From Reticulitermes speratus (taxonomy: Eukaryota; Arthropoda; Insecta; Blattodea; Rhinotermitidae): a stretch of 64,000 nt of DNA. The notes below the pieces were generated by a model. It searched no databases and was not told the origin of the DNA. It saw only the letters and a list, made by a program, of their open reading frames with translations. The stretch spans positions 14,377,936-14,441,935 of the forward strand of contig JAJKFL010000008.1 in NCBI GenBank assembly GCA_021186555.1, in the 5' to 3' direction. Of the stretch, positions 33,301-46,728 are shown piece by piece; positions within the stretch are counted from its first letter, which is position 1; every line of letters starts with the position of its first letter. The translations under genes and the position numbers were made by a program.

Positions 33301-36300
33301 CACTCACCTGTCGTCCCCGACACCACAGTGGCTGGCTGAGCCTACGCCGACCGAGGGAACAGAGGCGAGAGCAGCGCCCTCAACTGTCGTGCCCGCCACC
33401 ACAGTGGCTGGCTGGGCCCACGCCGACCGAGGGATCAGAGGCCAGAGCAGCGCCCTCACCTGTCGTCACCGACACCACAGTGGCTGGCTGAGCCTACGCC
33501 GACCGAGGGAACAGAGGCCAGAGCAGCACCCTCAACTGTCGTGCCCGCCACCACAGTGGCTGTTTGGGCCAACGCCAACAGAGGGAATAGAGACCAGAGC
33601 AGCGCCCTCACCTGTCGTGCCCGCCAAAACAGTGGCTGGCTGAGCCTACGCCAACCGAGGGAACAGAAACCAGATAAGCTCCCTCACCTCTCGTGCCCGC
33701 TACCACAGTGGCTCGATGAGCCCACGCCGACCGAGGGAACAGAGACCAGAGCAGCGCCCTCAGCTGTCGTGCCCGCAACCACAGTGGCTGTCTGATCCCA
33801 TGTCGTCCGAGGGAAACAGAGGCCAGAGCAGCGCACTCACCTGTCTGGCCCGCCACAACAGTGGCTGGCTGAGCCTACGCCAACCGAGGGAACACAGGCC
33901 AGAGCAGCGCCCTCAACTGTCGTGCACGCCACCACAGTGGCTGGCTGGGCCCACGCCGACCGAGGGAACAGAGGCCAGAGCAGCGCCCTCCCCTGTCTTG
34001 CCCGCCACCAAGATTGGCTGGCTGAGCCCACGCCGACCGAAGGAACAGAGACCAGAGCAGCCCCCTCACCTGTCGTCCCCGACACCACATGGCTGGCTGA
34101 GCCTACCCCACCGAGGGAACAGAGGCCAGAGAGCGCCCTCACCTGTTCGTGCCCGCACCATAGTGGCTGGCTGAAACCTACGCCGACCGAGGAACTGAGG
34201 CCAGAGAAGGCCCTCACTGTCATGCCCGCCACCACAGTGGCTGGCTGAGCCACACGCCGACCGAGGGAACAGAGGCTAGAGCAACGCCCTCACCTGTCGG
34301 CCCGCACCCAGTGGCTGGCTATGCCTACGACGACCGAGAGAACAGAGGAGAAGAGCGCCCTCACAGTCGTCCCGCACCTCAGGGATGGCTCATCCTACGC
34401 CGACCGAGGGGACGAGGCCAGAGAGCGCCCTCACTGTCGTGCCGCCACCCAGTGGGTGGCTGAGCACTACGCCGACCGAGGGAACAGAGCCTAGAGCAGC
34501 GCCCTCAACTGTCGTGCCCGCCACCTCAGTGCTGGATGACCTACGACGACCGAGAGGAACAGAGGCAGAGCAGCGCCCTCACCTTCGTGCCCGCCACCTA
34601 GGGATGGATGACCTACCGACGTCCGAGAGATCAGAGGCCAGAGCAGCGCCTCAACCGTCGTGCCGCCACCATCAGTGGCTGGCTGAGCTCACGCCGACCG
34701 AGGAGAACAGAGACCAGGCAGCGCCCTCAGCTGTCGTGCACGCACCCAGTGGCTGGCTAGGCCTACGCCGACCGAGAGAACAGAGGCCAGAGAGCGCCCT
34801 CACCTTTGTGCACGCCACACATAGTGGCTGGCTGAGCCTACGCCGACCGAGGAACAGATGCCAGGTAGCGCCCTCACTGTCGTGCCCGACCCACAGTGGC
34901 TGGCTGAGCCTACGCCGACCGAGGATCAGAGGCCAGGTAGCGCCCTCACCTGTCGTGCCTGCCACCTACAGTGGCATTCTGAGCCACGCCGACCGAGGGA
35001 ACAGAGGCCAGAGTAAGCTCCCTCACCTGTCGTGCCCGCCACCACAGTGGCTGGCTGAGCCTACGCCGACCGAGGGAACAGAGGCCAGAACAGCGCCCTC
35101 ACCTGTCGTGCCCGACACACAGTGGCTTCTGGCCCACGCGACCGAGGGAACAGAGGCCAGAGAGCCCCTATCCTGTCGTGCCCGCCACACAGTGGCTGGC
35201 TGAGCCAGCCGACCGAGTGAACAGAGGCGAGACAGCGCCCTCACCTGTTGTGCCCCCACCACAGTGGCTGGCTGAGCCACGCCGACCGAGGGAACAGAGG
35301 CCAAAGCAGCGCCTTCAGCTTTGTGCCCGCCACCAGTGGCTGGTTGGGCCCACGCCGACCAAGCGAAACATGAGGCCAGAGCAGCGCCCTCACCTGTCGT
35401 GTCCTGCCACCACAGTGGCTGTCTGATGCCTACGTCGACCGAGGAATAGAGGCCAAAGCAGCGACTTCTCCTGTCTTGTCCGCCACCACAGTGGCTGGCT
35501 GAGCACAGCCGACCGAGGAACAGAGGCCAGAGCAGCACTCTCACCTTGTCGTCCCGCCACCTCAGTGGCTGGCTGAGCCCTACGCCGACCGAGCGAACAG
35601 AGGCCAGAGCAGTGCCCTCACCTGTCGTGCCCGCACCCACAGTGGTGTCTGAGCCTACGCCAACCGAGGGAACAGAGGCCAGAGCAGCACCTCACCTGTC
35701 ATGCCCGCCACACAGTGGCTGATGAGCCACGCCGACCGAGGGAACAGAGGCCAGAGCAGCGCCCCACTTCGTGCCCGCCACCACAGTGGCTGGCTGAGCC
35801 TACGCCGACCGAGGAACAGAGGCCAGAGCAGCGCCCTCAACTGTTCGTGCCCGCCACCACAGTGGCTGGCTGGCCCACGCCGACCGAGGGACAGAGGCCA
35901 GAGCAGCGCCCTCACCTGTCGTGCCCCACCACAGTGGCTGGCTGAGCCTACGCCGACCGAGGGAACAGAGGCCAGAGCAGCCCTCACCTGTCGTGCCGCA
36001 CCACAGTGGCTTCTGAGCCCACGCCGACCGAGGGAACAGAGGCAGACAGCCCCTCACCTGTCGTGCCCGCCACCACAGTGGCTGGCTGAGCCCACGCCGA
36101 CGAGGGAACAGAGGCCAGAGCAGGCCTCACCTGTTCGTGCCCGCCAACACAGTGGCTGGCTGAGCCTACGCCGACCGAGGAACAGAGGCAGAGCAGCGCC
36201 CTCACCTGTCGTGCCCGCCACCACAGTGGCTGGCTGGGCCACGCCGACCGGGATCAGAGGCCAGAGCAGCGCCCTCACCTGTCGTGCCCGCCACCACAGT

Positions 36301-37683
36301 GGCTGGCTGAGCCACGCCGACACGAGAATAGAGGCCAGAGCAGCGCCTCCCTGTCGTGCCGCCACCACAGTGGCTGCTGACCCACGCCCGCCGAGATCAG
36401 AGGCCAAGCAGCGCCCTCACCTGTCGTGCCCGCCACCACAGTGGCTGGCTGAGCCCACGCCGACCGAGGGAACAGAGGCCAGAGCAGCGCCCTCACCTTT
36501 CGTGCCGCCACCACAGTGGCTGGTCTGAGCCCACGCCGACCGAGGAAACAGAGGGCCCGGCAGCGCCCTCACTGTTCGTCCCCGCACCACAGTGGCTGGA
36601 TGAGCCTACGCCGACCGAGAGAACAGAGGCCAGAGCAGCGCCTCACTGTGTGCCCGCCACCACAGTGGCTGGCTGGCCACGCCGACCAAGCGACTGAGTC
36701 CAGAGCAGCGCCCTCACCTGTCGTGTCTGCCACCACAGTGGCTGTCTGATCACGTCGTCCGAGCAACAGAGGCCAAGCAGCGCCTCTCCTGTCGTGCCGC
36801 CACCACAGTGGCTGCTGAGCACACGCCGACCGAGCGAACAGAGGCCAGAGCAGCGCCCTCAACTTCGTGCCCGCCACCACAGTGGCTGGTCTGAGCCACG
36901 CGACCGAGGGAACAGAGGCCAGGCAGCGCCTCAGCTTTCGTGCCGCCACCACAGTGGCTGTCTGGCCACGCCGACCGAGGAACAGAGGCCAGAGCACGCC
37001 CTCAACCTGTTCGTGCCCGCCACCACAGTGGCTGGCTGGCCCCACGCCGACCAAGCGAACAAGTCCATAGCAGCGCCCTCCCCTGTCTGTCTGCCACCAC
37101 AGACGCAGTCTGATCCCACGTCGTCCGAGCAATAAGAGGCCAAGTAGCGCCCTCTCTGTAGTGTCTCCACCACAGTGGCTGACTGAGCACACGCCGACCG
37201 TACGAACTACAGGCCAAGCGCCTCACCTGTGTGCCCGCCACCACAGTGGGTATTGAGCCCACGAGACCGAGCGATACAGAGGCCAGGGCAGCCCCTCAGT
37301 TCGTGCCCGCCAACACAGTGGCTGTTGGCCCTCGCCGACCGAGGCAAGGGCCAGAGCGCGCTCCAATGTCAGCCGCCACACTGTGGCTGGCTGGCCCACA
37401 TCCGTGAGGGCAAGCCAGACAGGCCTCGTTGTCCCCTCCCGGTGGCGTAGGCCGACAAGGACAAGCCAAGGGTTCCGTGTGCACGCACCACAGTGGTCGA
37501 TGAGCGCGACCGGGCTCGTTACACAGTCGGCGTCATGTGCCCCGAAAGCCACAGTGGGTGGCTGAGCTACGCCACGAGATATAGAGGCCAAGCCTGCCCT
37601 CTGCTTCGTGCCGCCAACAAGTTGGCGGCCCAGCCGACCACGGTGTGTCCAGTCAGCGCCTACCGTTCGTGCTCACCACCTCA
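27363..37683 (+). repeat. 76-bp spacer array, forward, second section
   Basis: About 136 units in the same orientation as before the Helentron-like insertion. Sequence to about 30.4 kb is clean. From 30.44 to 31.5 kb, and again from about 34.0 kb onward, units suffer frequent single-base losses (GCCGCCACC for GCCCGCCACC, GAGCCACG for GAGCCCACG). The last 400 bp (37280-37683) are barely recognisable as units. Large open frames such as those near 34.4-36.7 kb arise because these losses break the normal stop pattern; they are not genes. Confidence 0.9.
29299..32334 (+). repeat. Higher-order duplication, copy B
   Basis: Near-identical to 22407-25450 apart from the error-rich patch 30.44-31.5 kb. 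Together with sequence back to 28756 it also matches 40085-42440 in reverse complement. A related copy of its left part (28.6-29.3 kb) recurs at 33.4-34.1 kb, offset 4785 bp, close to 63 units. Confidence 0.75.
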
Positions 37684-40084
37684 GTGTGAGGGCGCTGCTC
37701 TGGCCTCTGTTCCTCGGTCGGCGTAGGCTCAGCAGCCAATGTGGTGGTCGGGGACGACAGGTGAGGGCGCTGCTCTGGCCTCTGTTCCCTCGGTCGGCGT
37801 AGGCTCAGCCAGCCATCTGTGGTGGCGGGCACGACATTTGAGGGCGCTGCTCTGGCCTCTGTTCTCTCGGTTGGCGTAGGCCCAGCAGCCACTGTGGTGT
37901 GGCACGACAGGTGAGGGCGCTGCTCTGGTCTTGTTTACTCGGTCGGCGTGGGCTCAGCCAGCCGCTGTGTTGGCGGGCACGACAGGTGAGGGCGCTGCTC
38001 TGGCCTCTGATCACTCGCTCGGCGTGGGTCAGTCAGCCACTGTGGTGGCTGGCACGACAGTTGAGGGCGCTGCTCTGGCCTCTGTTCCCTCGGTTGGCGT
38101 GGATCAGCCAGCCACTGTGGTGGCGGGCACAACAGGTGAGGGCGCTGTTCTGGCCTCTGTTCTCTATGTCGGCGTATGCCAGTAGCCACTGTGGTGGCGG
38201 ACACGACCAGGTAGGGCGCTGCTCTGGCCTCTGTTCGCTGGTCGTCGTGGGCTCAGTCAGCCACTGTGGTGGCGGGCACGACAGTTTAGGGCGCTGATCT
38301 GGCCTCTGTTCCCTCGGTCGGCGTGGGCTCAGCCAGCCACTGTGTGGCGGGCACGACAGGGGAGGGCGCTGCTCAGGCCTCTGTTCACTCGTTCTGCGTA
38401 GGCTCAGTCAGTCACTGAGTTGGCGGGGACGACAGGTGAGGGCGCTCTTCTGGCCACTGTTCCCTCGGTCGGCTTGTGCTCATCCAGCCACTGTGTTGGA
38501 GGACACGACAGTAGAGGTCGCTGATTTGGCCTCTGATTGCTCGGACGACGTGGGATCAGACAGCCACTGAGGTGGCAGACACGACAGGTGAGGGCGCTGC
38601 TCTGGCCTCTGTTCCATCTGTCGGCGTGGGCCCAGCCAGCCACTGTGTTGGCGGGCAGACAGTTGAGAGCGACTGCTCTGGCTCTGTTCCTCGGTCGGCG
38701 TGGGCCCAGCCAGCTACTTTGGTGGCGGGGACGACAGATGAGGGCGCTGCTCTGTCCTCTGTTGCCTCGGTCGGCGGGGGCTCAGAAAGCCACTGTGGTG
38801 GCAGGCACGACAGGTGAGGGCGTTGCTCTGGCCTCTGTTCCCTCGGTCGGCGTCGGCCCAGCCAGCCACTGTGGTGGCGGGCACGACAGTTGAGAGCGCT
38901 GCTCTGCCTCTGTTCCCTCGTCGGCATGTGGCTCAGCCAGCCATTTTGGTGGCGGGCAACGACAGGGAGGGCGCTGCTCTGGCTTCTGTTCCCTCGGTCG
39001 GCGTGGGCCAGCAGCCATTGTGGTGGCGGGCACGACAGTTGAGGGCGCTGCTCTGGCCTTGTTCCTCGGTTGGCGTAGGCTCAGCCAGCCACGGTGGCGG
39101 GCATGAGAGCTGAGGGCGCTGCCCTGGCCTCTGTTTCCTCGGTTCGGCGTGGGTTCAGCCAGCCACTGTGGTGGCTGGCACGACAGTTGAGGGGCTGCTC
39201 AGGCCTCTGTTCCCTCGGTCGGCGTAGGTCCAGTCAGCCACTGTGGTGGCGGGCACGACATGTGTCGGCGCGGCTGTGGCCTCTTTTAGCCTGTTCGGCA
39301 TGTGCTCAGTCAGCCACTGTGGTAGTGGGCACGGAAGGTGAGGTCGCTGATCTGGCCTCTGATTCGCTTGATTGGCGTTGGCCCAGCCAGGTCAGCAGCC
39401 ACTGTGGTGGCGGGCACAGAAGTGTGGGCGCTGTCTGGCCTCTGTTCGTTCGGTCGGCGTAGGGCTCAGCAGCCACTGTGGTGGCGGGCACGAAGTTGAG
39501 GGCGCTGCTCTGGCCTCTGTTCTCTCGGTCTGCGTGGCTCCAGCCAGCCTGTGGTGGCGGCACGATAGGTGAGGCGCTTCTCTGGCCTCTGTCCTCGGTC
39601 GAGTGTGCTCAGCAGCCACTGTGGTGGCGGACACGACAGGAGAGGGCGCTGCTTTGGCCTCTGATTGCTCGGACGGGCGTGGGATCAGCCAAGCCACTGT
39701 GGTGGAGACACGACAGTGAGGGCGCTGCCTTGGCCTCTGTTCCTCGGTCGGCGTGGGCTCAGCCAGCCACTGTGGTGGCGGGACGACAGTTGAGGGCGCT
39801 GCTTTGGCCTCTGTTCTCTCGGTCGGCTAGGGCTCAGCAGCCACTGTGGTGGCGGGACGAATAGTGAGGGCGCTGCTCTGGCCTCTGTTCCCTCGGTCGG
39901 CGTGGGCTCAGACAGCCACTGTGGTGGCGGGCACGACAGTGAGGGCGCTGCTCTGGCCTCTGTTCCCTCGTCGGCGTAGGCTCAGCAGCCACTGTGGTGT
40001 CGGGCACGACAGGTGAGGGCGCTGCTCTGGCCTCTGTTCCCTCGGTCGGCGTGGGCTCAGCCAGCCACTGTGGTGGCGGGCACG

Positions 40085-42440
40085 ACAGTTGAGGGCGATG
40101 CTCTGGCCTCTGTTCGCTTGATTAGCGTGGTCACAGCCAGCCACTGTGGTGGCGGGCACGAAAGTTGAGGGCGCTGGTCTGGCCTCTGTTCGTTTGGTCG
40201 GCGAGGGCTCATACAGCCACTGTGGTGGCGGTCACGAAAGTTGAGGGCGCTGCCCTGGCCTCTGTTCGCTCGGTCTTCGTGGGCTCAAACCAGCACTTTG
40301 GTGGTGGGCACGATAGGTGAGGGCGCTTCTCTGGCCTCTGTTCGCTCGGTCGGCGTGTGCTCAGCCAGCCACAGTGGTGACGAACACGACAGGAGAGGAC
40401 TCTGCTTTGGCCTCTGATTTCTCGGTCGGCGTGGGCCCAGACAGCCACTGCGTTGTCGGGCACGAAAGTTGAGGGCGCTGTTCTAGCCTCTGTTAGCTCG
40501 GTCGGCGTGGACTCAGCCAGGCACTGTGGTGGCGGGCACGATAGGTGAGGGAGCTTATCTGGCCTCTGTTCCATCGGTCGTCGTGGGCTCAGAATGCCAC
40601 TGTAGTGGCAGGCACGACAGGTGAGGGCGCTATGCTGGCCTCTGTTCCCTCGGTCGGCGTAGGCTCAGCCAGCCACTGTGGTGGCGGGCGCGACAGGTGA
40701 GGGCGCTGCTCTGGCCTCTGTTCCCTCGGTCGGCGTGGGCACAGACAGCCACTTTGGTGGCGGGCACGACAGTTGAGGGCGCTGTTCTGTCCTCTGTGCC
40801 CTCGGTCGGCGTAGGCTCAGCCAGCCACTGTGGTGTCGGGGACGACAGGTGAGGGCGCTACTCTGGCATCTGTTCCCTCGGTCGGCGTAGGCTCAGCCAG
40901 CCACTGTGGTGGCGTGCACAACAGGTGAGGGCGCTCCTCTGGCCTCTGTTCTCTCGGTCGGCTTAGGCCTAGCCAGCCACTGGGGTGCCGGGCACGAAAC
41001 CTGAGGGCGCTGCCCTGGCCTCTGTTCCCTCGGTCGGCGTGGGCTCAGCCAGCCACTGTGGTGGCGGGCATGACAGTTGAGGGCGCTGCTCTGGCCTCTG
41101 TTCTCTCGGTCGGCGTAGTCTCATCCAGCCACTATGGTGGCGGGCACGAAAGGTGAGGGCGCTGCTCTGGCCTCTGTTCCCTCGGTCGGCGTAGGCTCAT
41201 CCAGCAACTGTGGTGGCGGGCACGACAGTTGAGGGCGCTGCTCTGGTCTCTGTTCTCTCGGTCGGCGTAAGCTCAGCCAGCCACTGAGGTGGCAGGCACG
41301 ACGGTTGAGGGCGCTGCTCTGGCCTCTGTTCTCTCGGTCGGCGTAGGATGAGCGATCCCCTGAGGTGGCGGGCACGACTGGTGTGGGCGCTGCTCTTGCC
41401 TCTGTTCTCTCGGTCCTCGTTGGTTCAGCCAGTCACTGAGGTGGCGGGCACGACAGGTGAGGGCGTTGCTCTAGCCTCTGTTCCCTCGGTCGGCGTGTGC
41501 TCAGCCAGCCACTGTGGTGGCGGACACGACAGGTGAGGGCGCTGCTGTGGCCTCTTATTGCTCGGACGACGTGGGTTCAGACAACCACTGTGTTGGCGGG
41601 CACGACAGCTGAGGGCGCTGCTCTGGCCTCTGTTCCCTCGGTCGGCGTGGGCTCAGCCAGCCACTGTGGTGGCGGGCACGACAGCTGAGGGCGCTTCTCT
41701 GGCCTCAGTTCCCTCGGTCGGCGTAGGTTCAGCCAGCCACTATGGTGTCGGGGACGACAGGTGAGGGCGCTGCTCTGGCCTCTGTTCCCTCTGTCGGTGT
41801 GGGCCCAGCCAGCCACTGTGGTGGCGGGCACGATAGTTGAGGGTGCTGCTCTCGCCTCTGTTCCCTCGGTCGGAGTTGGCTCAGCCAGCCATTGTGGTGT
41901 CGGGGACGACAGGTGAGGGGGCTGCTCTGGTCTCTGTTCCTTCGGTCGGCGTGGGCTCAGCCAGCCACTCTGGTGGCGGGCAAGACAGGGGAGGGCGCTG
42001 CTCTGGCCTCTGTTCCCTCGGTCGGCGTGGGCCCAGCCAGCCACTGTGGTGGCGTGCACGACCGTTGAGGGCGCTGCTCTGGCCTGTGTTCCCTCGGTTG
42101 GCGTAGGCTCAGCCAGCCACTGTTGTGGCGGGCCAGACAGGTGAGTGCGCTGCTCTGGCCTCTGTTTCCCTCGGACGACATGGGATCAGACAGCCACTGT
42201 GGTTGCGGGCACGACAGTTGAGGGCGCTGCTCTGGTCTCTGTTCCCTCGGTCGGCGTGGGCCCATCGAGCAACTGTGGAAGCGGGCACGAGAGGTGAGGG
42301 AGCTTATCTGGCTTCTGTACCCTCGGTTGGCGTAGGCTCAGCCAGCCACTGTTTTGGCGGTCACGACACGTGAGGGCGCTGCTCTGGCCTCTATTCCCTC
42401 TGTTGGCGTGAGCCCAAACAGCCACTGTGGTGGCGGGCAC
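40085..42440 (-). repeat. Higher-order duplication, copy C (inverted)
   Basis: Reverse complement of 28756-31110. Its lower part is also the reverse complement of 22407-24225. It is clean where copy B is error-rich, which makes it useful for judging which differences in B are errors. Confidence 0.75.
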
Positions 42441-45326
42441 GACAGTTGAGGGCGCTGCTCTGTCCTCTGTTGCCTCATCGGCGGGGGCTCAGAAAGCCAC
42501 TGTGGTGGCAGGCACGATAGGTGAGGGCGTTGCTCTGGCCTCTGTTCCCTCGGTCGGCGTCGGCCTAGCCAGCCACTGTGGTGGCGGGCACGACAGTTGA
42601 GAGCGCTGCTCTCGCCTCTGTTCCCTCGCTCGGCATGTGCTCAGCCAGCCATTTTGGTGGCGGGCAAGACAGGGGAGGGCGCTGCTCTGGCTTCTGTTCC
42701 CTCGGTCGGCGTGGGACCAGCCAGCCACTGTGGTGGCGGGCACGACAGTTGAGGGCGCTGCTCTGGCCTGTGTTCCCTCGGTTGGCGTAGGCTCAGCCAG
42801 CCACGGTGGCGGGCATGAGAGCTGAGGGCGCTGCCCTGGCCTCTGTTCCCTCGTTCGGCGTGGGCTCAGCCAGCCACTGTGGTGGCAGGCACGACAGTTG
42901 AGGTAGCTGCTCAGGCCTCTGTTCCCTCGGTCGGCGTAGGTCCAGTCAGCCACTGTGGTGGCGGGCACGACATGTGTCGGCGCGGCTGTGGCCTCTTTTC
43001 GCCTGTTCGGCATTTGCTCAGTCAGCCACTGTGGTAGTGGGCACGAGAGGTGAGGTCTCTGATCTGGCCTCTGATCGCTTGATTGGCGTTGGCCCAGCCA
43101 GACACTGTGGTGGCGGGCACGAAAGTTGTGGGCGCTGGTCTGGACTCTGTTCGTTTGGTCGGTGAGGGCTCATACAGCCACTGGGATGGCGGGCACGAAG
43201 CTTGAGGGCGCTGCCCTGGCCTCTGTTCTCTCGGTCTTCGTGGTTTCCATCCGGTACTGTGGTGGCGGCCACGATAGGTGATGGCGCTTCTCTGGCCTCT
43301 GCTCGCTCGGTCGGAGTGTGCTCAGCTAGCCACTGTGGTGGCGGACACGACAGGAGAGGGCGCTGCTTTGGCTTCTGATTGCTCGGACGTCGTGGGATCA
43401 GAAAGCCACTGTGGTGGCAGACACGACAGCTGAGGGCGCTGCCCTGGCCTCTGTTCCCTCGGTCGGCGTGGGCTCAGCCAGCCACTGTGGTGGCGGGCAC
43501 GAGAGTTGAGGGAGCTGCTCTGGCCTCTGTTTTCTAGGTCGGCATAGGGTCAGTTAGCCAATGTGGTGGCGGGCACGAAAGTTGAGGGCGCTGCTCTGGC
43601 CTCTGTTCTGTCGGTCGGCATAGGCCCAGCCAGCCATTGTGGAGGCGGGCACGACAGTTGAGGGCGCATCCCTGGACTCTGTTCCCTCGGTCGGCATTTG
43701 CTCAGCCAGCCACTATGGTGGCGGGCACGACATTTGAGGTCGCTGCTCTGGCCTCTGTTCCCTCGGTCGGCGTGGGCTCAGCCAGCCACTGTGGTGGCGG
43801 GCACGACAGTTGAGGGCGCTGCTCTGATCTCCGTTCCCTCGGTCGACGTGGGCCCAGCCAACCACTGTGTTGGCGGGCACGACAGTTGAGGGCGCTGCGC
43901 TGGCCTCTGTTCCCTCGGTCGGCGTAGGCTCATCCAGCCACTGTGGTGGCGGGCACGACAGGTGAGGGCGCTGCTCTGGTCTCTGTTCCCTCGGTCGGCG
44001 TGGGCCCAGACAACCACTGTGGTGGCGGGCACTACAGCTGAGGGCGCTGCTCTGGCCTATGTTCCCTCGGTCGGCGTAGGTTCAGCTAGCCACTGTGGTG
44101 TCGGGGACGACAGGTGAGGGCGCTAATCTGGCCTCTGTTCCCTCGGTCGGCGTGGGCTCAGCCACCCACTGTGGTGGCGTGCACGACAGTTGAGGGCGTG
44201 GCTCTGGACTCTGTTCGCTCGGTCGGCGTGGGCCCAGCTAGCCTCTGTGTTGGCGGGAACGGCTCGTGAAGGCGCTGCTCAGGCCTCTGATCACTCGGTC
44301 TGCGTAGGCTCACCCAGCTACTGAGTTGGCAGGCACGACAGTTGAGTGCGCTGCTCTGCCCTCTGTTCCCTCGGTCGGCCTGTGTTCAGCCAGCCACTGT
44401 GGTGGAGGCCACGACAGGAGAGGGCGCTGCTTTGGCCTCTAATTGCTCGGACGACGTGGGACCAGCCAGCCACTTTGGTGGCGGGAACGACAGCTGAGGG
44501 CGCTGCTTTGGCCTCTGATCTCTCGGTCGGCTTAGGCTCAGCCAGCCACTGTGGTGTCGGGGACGACATGTGAGGGGGCTGCTCTGGCATCTGTTCCCTC
44601 GGTCGGCGTGGGCTGAGACAGCCACTGTTTTGGCGGGCACGACAGGTGAGGGTGCTGCTCTGGCTCTTTTTCTCTCGATCGGCGTAGGCTCAGCTAGCCA
44701 CTGAGGTGGCGGGCACGACAGGTGAGGGCGCTGCTCTGGCCTCTGTTCCCTCGGTCGGCGTGTGCTCAGCCAGCTACTGTGGTGGTGGACACGACAGGAG
44801 AGGGCGCTGCTTTGGCCTCTGATTGCTCGGACGACTTGGGATCAGACAGCCACTGAGGTGGCAGACACGACAGTTGAGGGCGCTGCTTTGGCCTCTGATC
44901 TCTCGGTCGGCGTAGGCTCAGCCAGCCACTGTGTTGTCGGGGACGACAGGTGATGGCGCTGTTCTGTCCTCTGTTGCCTCTGTCGGCGTGGGCTCAGCCA
45001 GCCAATGTGGTGACGGGCACGAAAGTTGAGGGCGCCGTTCTGGCCTCTGTTCCCTCGGTCGACGTGGGTTCAGCCAGCAACTGTGGTGGCGGGCACGACA
45101 GGTGAGAGCGCTGCTCTGGCCTCTGATCCCTCGGTCGGCGTGGGCCCAGCCAGCCACTGTGGTGTCGGGGACAACAGGTGAGGGCGCTGCTCTGGCCTCT
45201 GTTCCCTCGGTCGGCGTGGGCTCACCCAGCCACTGTGGTGGAGGGCACGACAGTTGAGGGCGCTGCTCTGATCTCTGTTCCCTCGGTCGACGTGGGCCCA
45301 GCCAACCACTGTGGTGGCGGTCACGA

Positions 45327-46728
45327 CATTTGAGGGCGCTGCGCTGGCCTCTGTTCCGTTCGTCGGCGTAGGCTCATCCAGCCACTGTGGTGGCGGGCAC
45401 GACAGTTGAGGGCGCTGCTCTGGCCTCTGTTCCCTCGGTCAGCGTAGGCTCAACCAGCCCCTGTGGTGTTGGGGACGACAGGTGAGGGCGCTGCTCTGGC
45501 CTCTTTTCCCTCGGTCGTCGTAGGCTCAGCCAGCCACTGTGGTGGCGGTCACAACAGGTGAGTGCGCTGCTCTGGCCTCTGTTCCCTCGGTCGGCGTCGG
45601 CCCAGCCAGCCACTGTGGTGGCGGGCACGACAGTTGAGGGCGCTGCTCTCGCCTCTGTTCCCTCACCGGCCTATGCTCAGCCAGCCACTGTGGTTTCGGG
45701 GACGACAGGTGAGGGCGCTTCTCTGGTCTCTGTTCCCTCGGTCGGCATGTGCTCAGCCAGCCATTGTGGTGGCGGGCAAGACAGGGGATGGCGCTGCTCT
45801 GGCTTCTGTTCCCTCGGTTGGCGTAGGCTCAGCCAGCTACGGTGGCGGGCACGAGAGCTGAGGGCGCTTCACTGGCCTTTGTTCCCTCGTTCGGCGTGGG
45901 CTCAGCCAGCCACTGTGGTGACGGGCACGACTGTTGAGGGAGCTGCTCAGGCCTCTGTTCCCTCGGTCGGCGTGGGTCCAGTCAGCCACTGTGGTGGCGG
46001 GCACGACAGGTGTCGCCGCGGCTGTGGTCTCTTTTCGCCTGTTGGGCATGTGCTCAGTTAGCCACTGTGGTAGTGGGCACGAGAGGTGAGGTCGCTGATC
46101 TGGCCTCTGATCGCTTGATTGGCGTGGGCCCAGCCAGACACTGTGGTGGCGGGCACGAAAGTTGAGGGCGCTGGTCTGGTCTCTGTTCGTTTGGTCGGCG
46201 AGGGCTCATACAGCCAATGGGATGGCGGGCACGAAGCTTGAGGGCGCTGCCCTGGCCTCTGTTCTCTCGGTCTTCGTGGGTTCAATCCGGTACTGTGGTG
46301 GCGGGCACGATAGGTGAGGGCGCTTCTCTGGCCTCTGCTCGCTCGGTCGGAGTGTGCTCAGCTAGCCACTGTGGTGGCGGACACGACAGGAGAGGGCGCT
46401 GCTTTGGCCTCTGATTGCTCGGACGACGTGGGATCAGAAAGCCACTGTGGTGGCAGACACGACAGCTGAGGGCGCTTCCCTGGCCTCTGTTCCCTCGGTC
46501 GGCGTGGGCTCAGCCAGCCACTGTGGTGGCGGGCACGACAGTTGAGGGCGCTGCTCTGATCTCTGTTCCCTTGGTCGAAGTGGGCCCAGCCAACCACTGT
46601 GTTGGCCGGCACGACAGTTGAGGGCGCTGCGCTGTCCTCTGTTCCCTCCGTCGGCGTAGGCTCATCCAGCCACTGTGGTGGCGGGCACGACAGGTGAGGG
46701 CGCTGCTCTGGCCTCTGTTCCCTCGGTC
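45327..46728 (-). repeat. 1.4-kb duplication, copy 1
   Basis: Almost identical to 47221-48622 at an offset of 1894 bp (about 25 units). The only differences I noticed are single bases, such as GGCCTATG versus GGCATATG near 45668. Related, older copies of part of this block lie near 43.0 kb and 39.3 kb. Confidence 0.85.

Noticed and set aside
37280..38100. Simple fold-back (hairpin) read artefact at the orientation switch
   Set aside because: Sequence on either side of 37684 is not mutually reverse-complementary base for base, and the mirrored blocks centre near 35.6 kb instead. A mis-join remains possible, but not a plain palindromic read.
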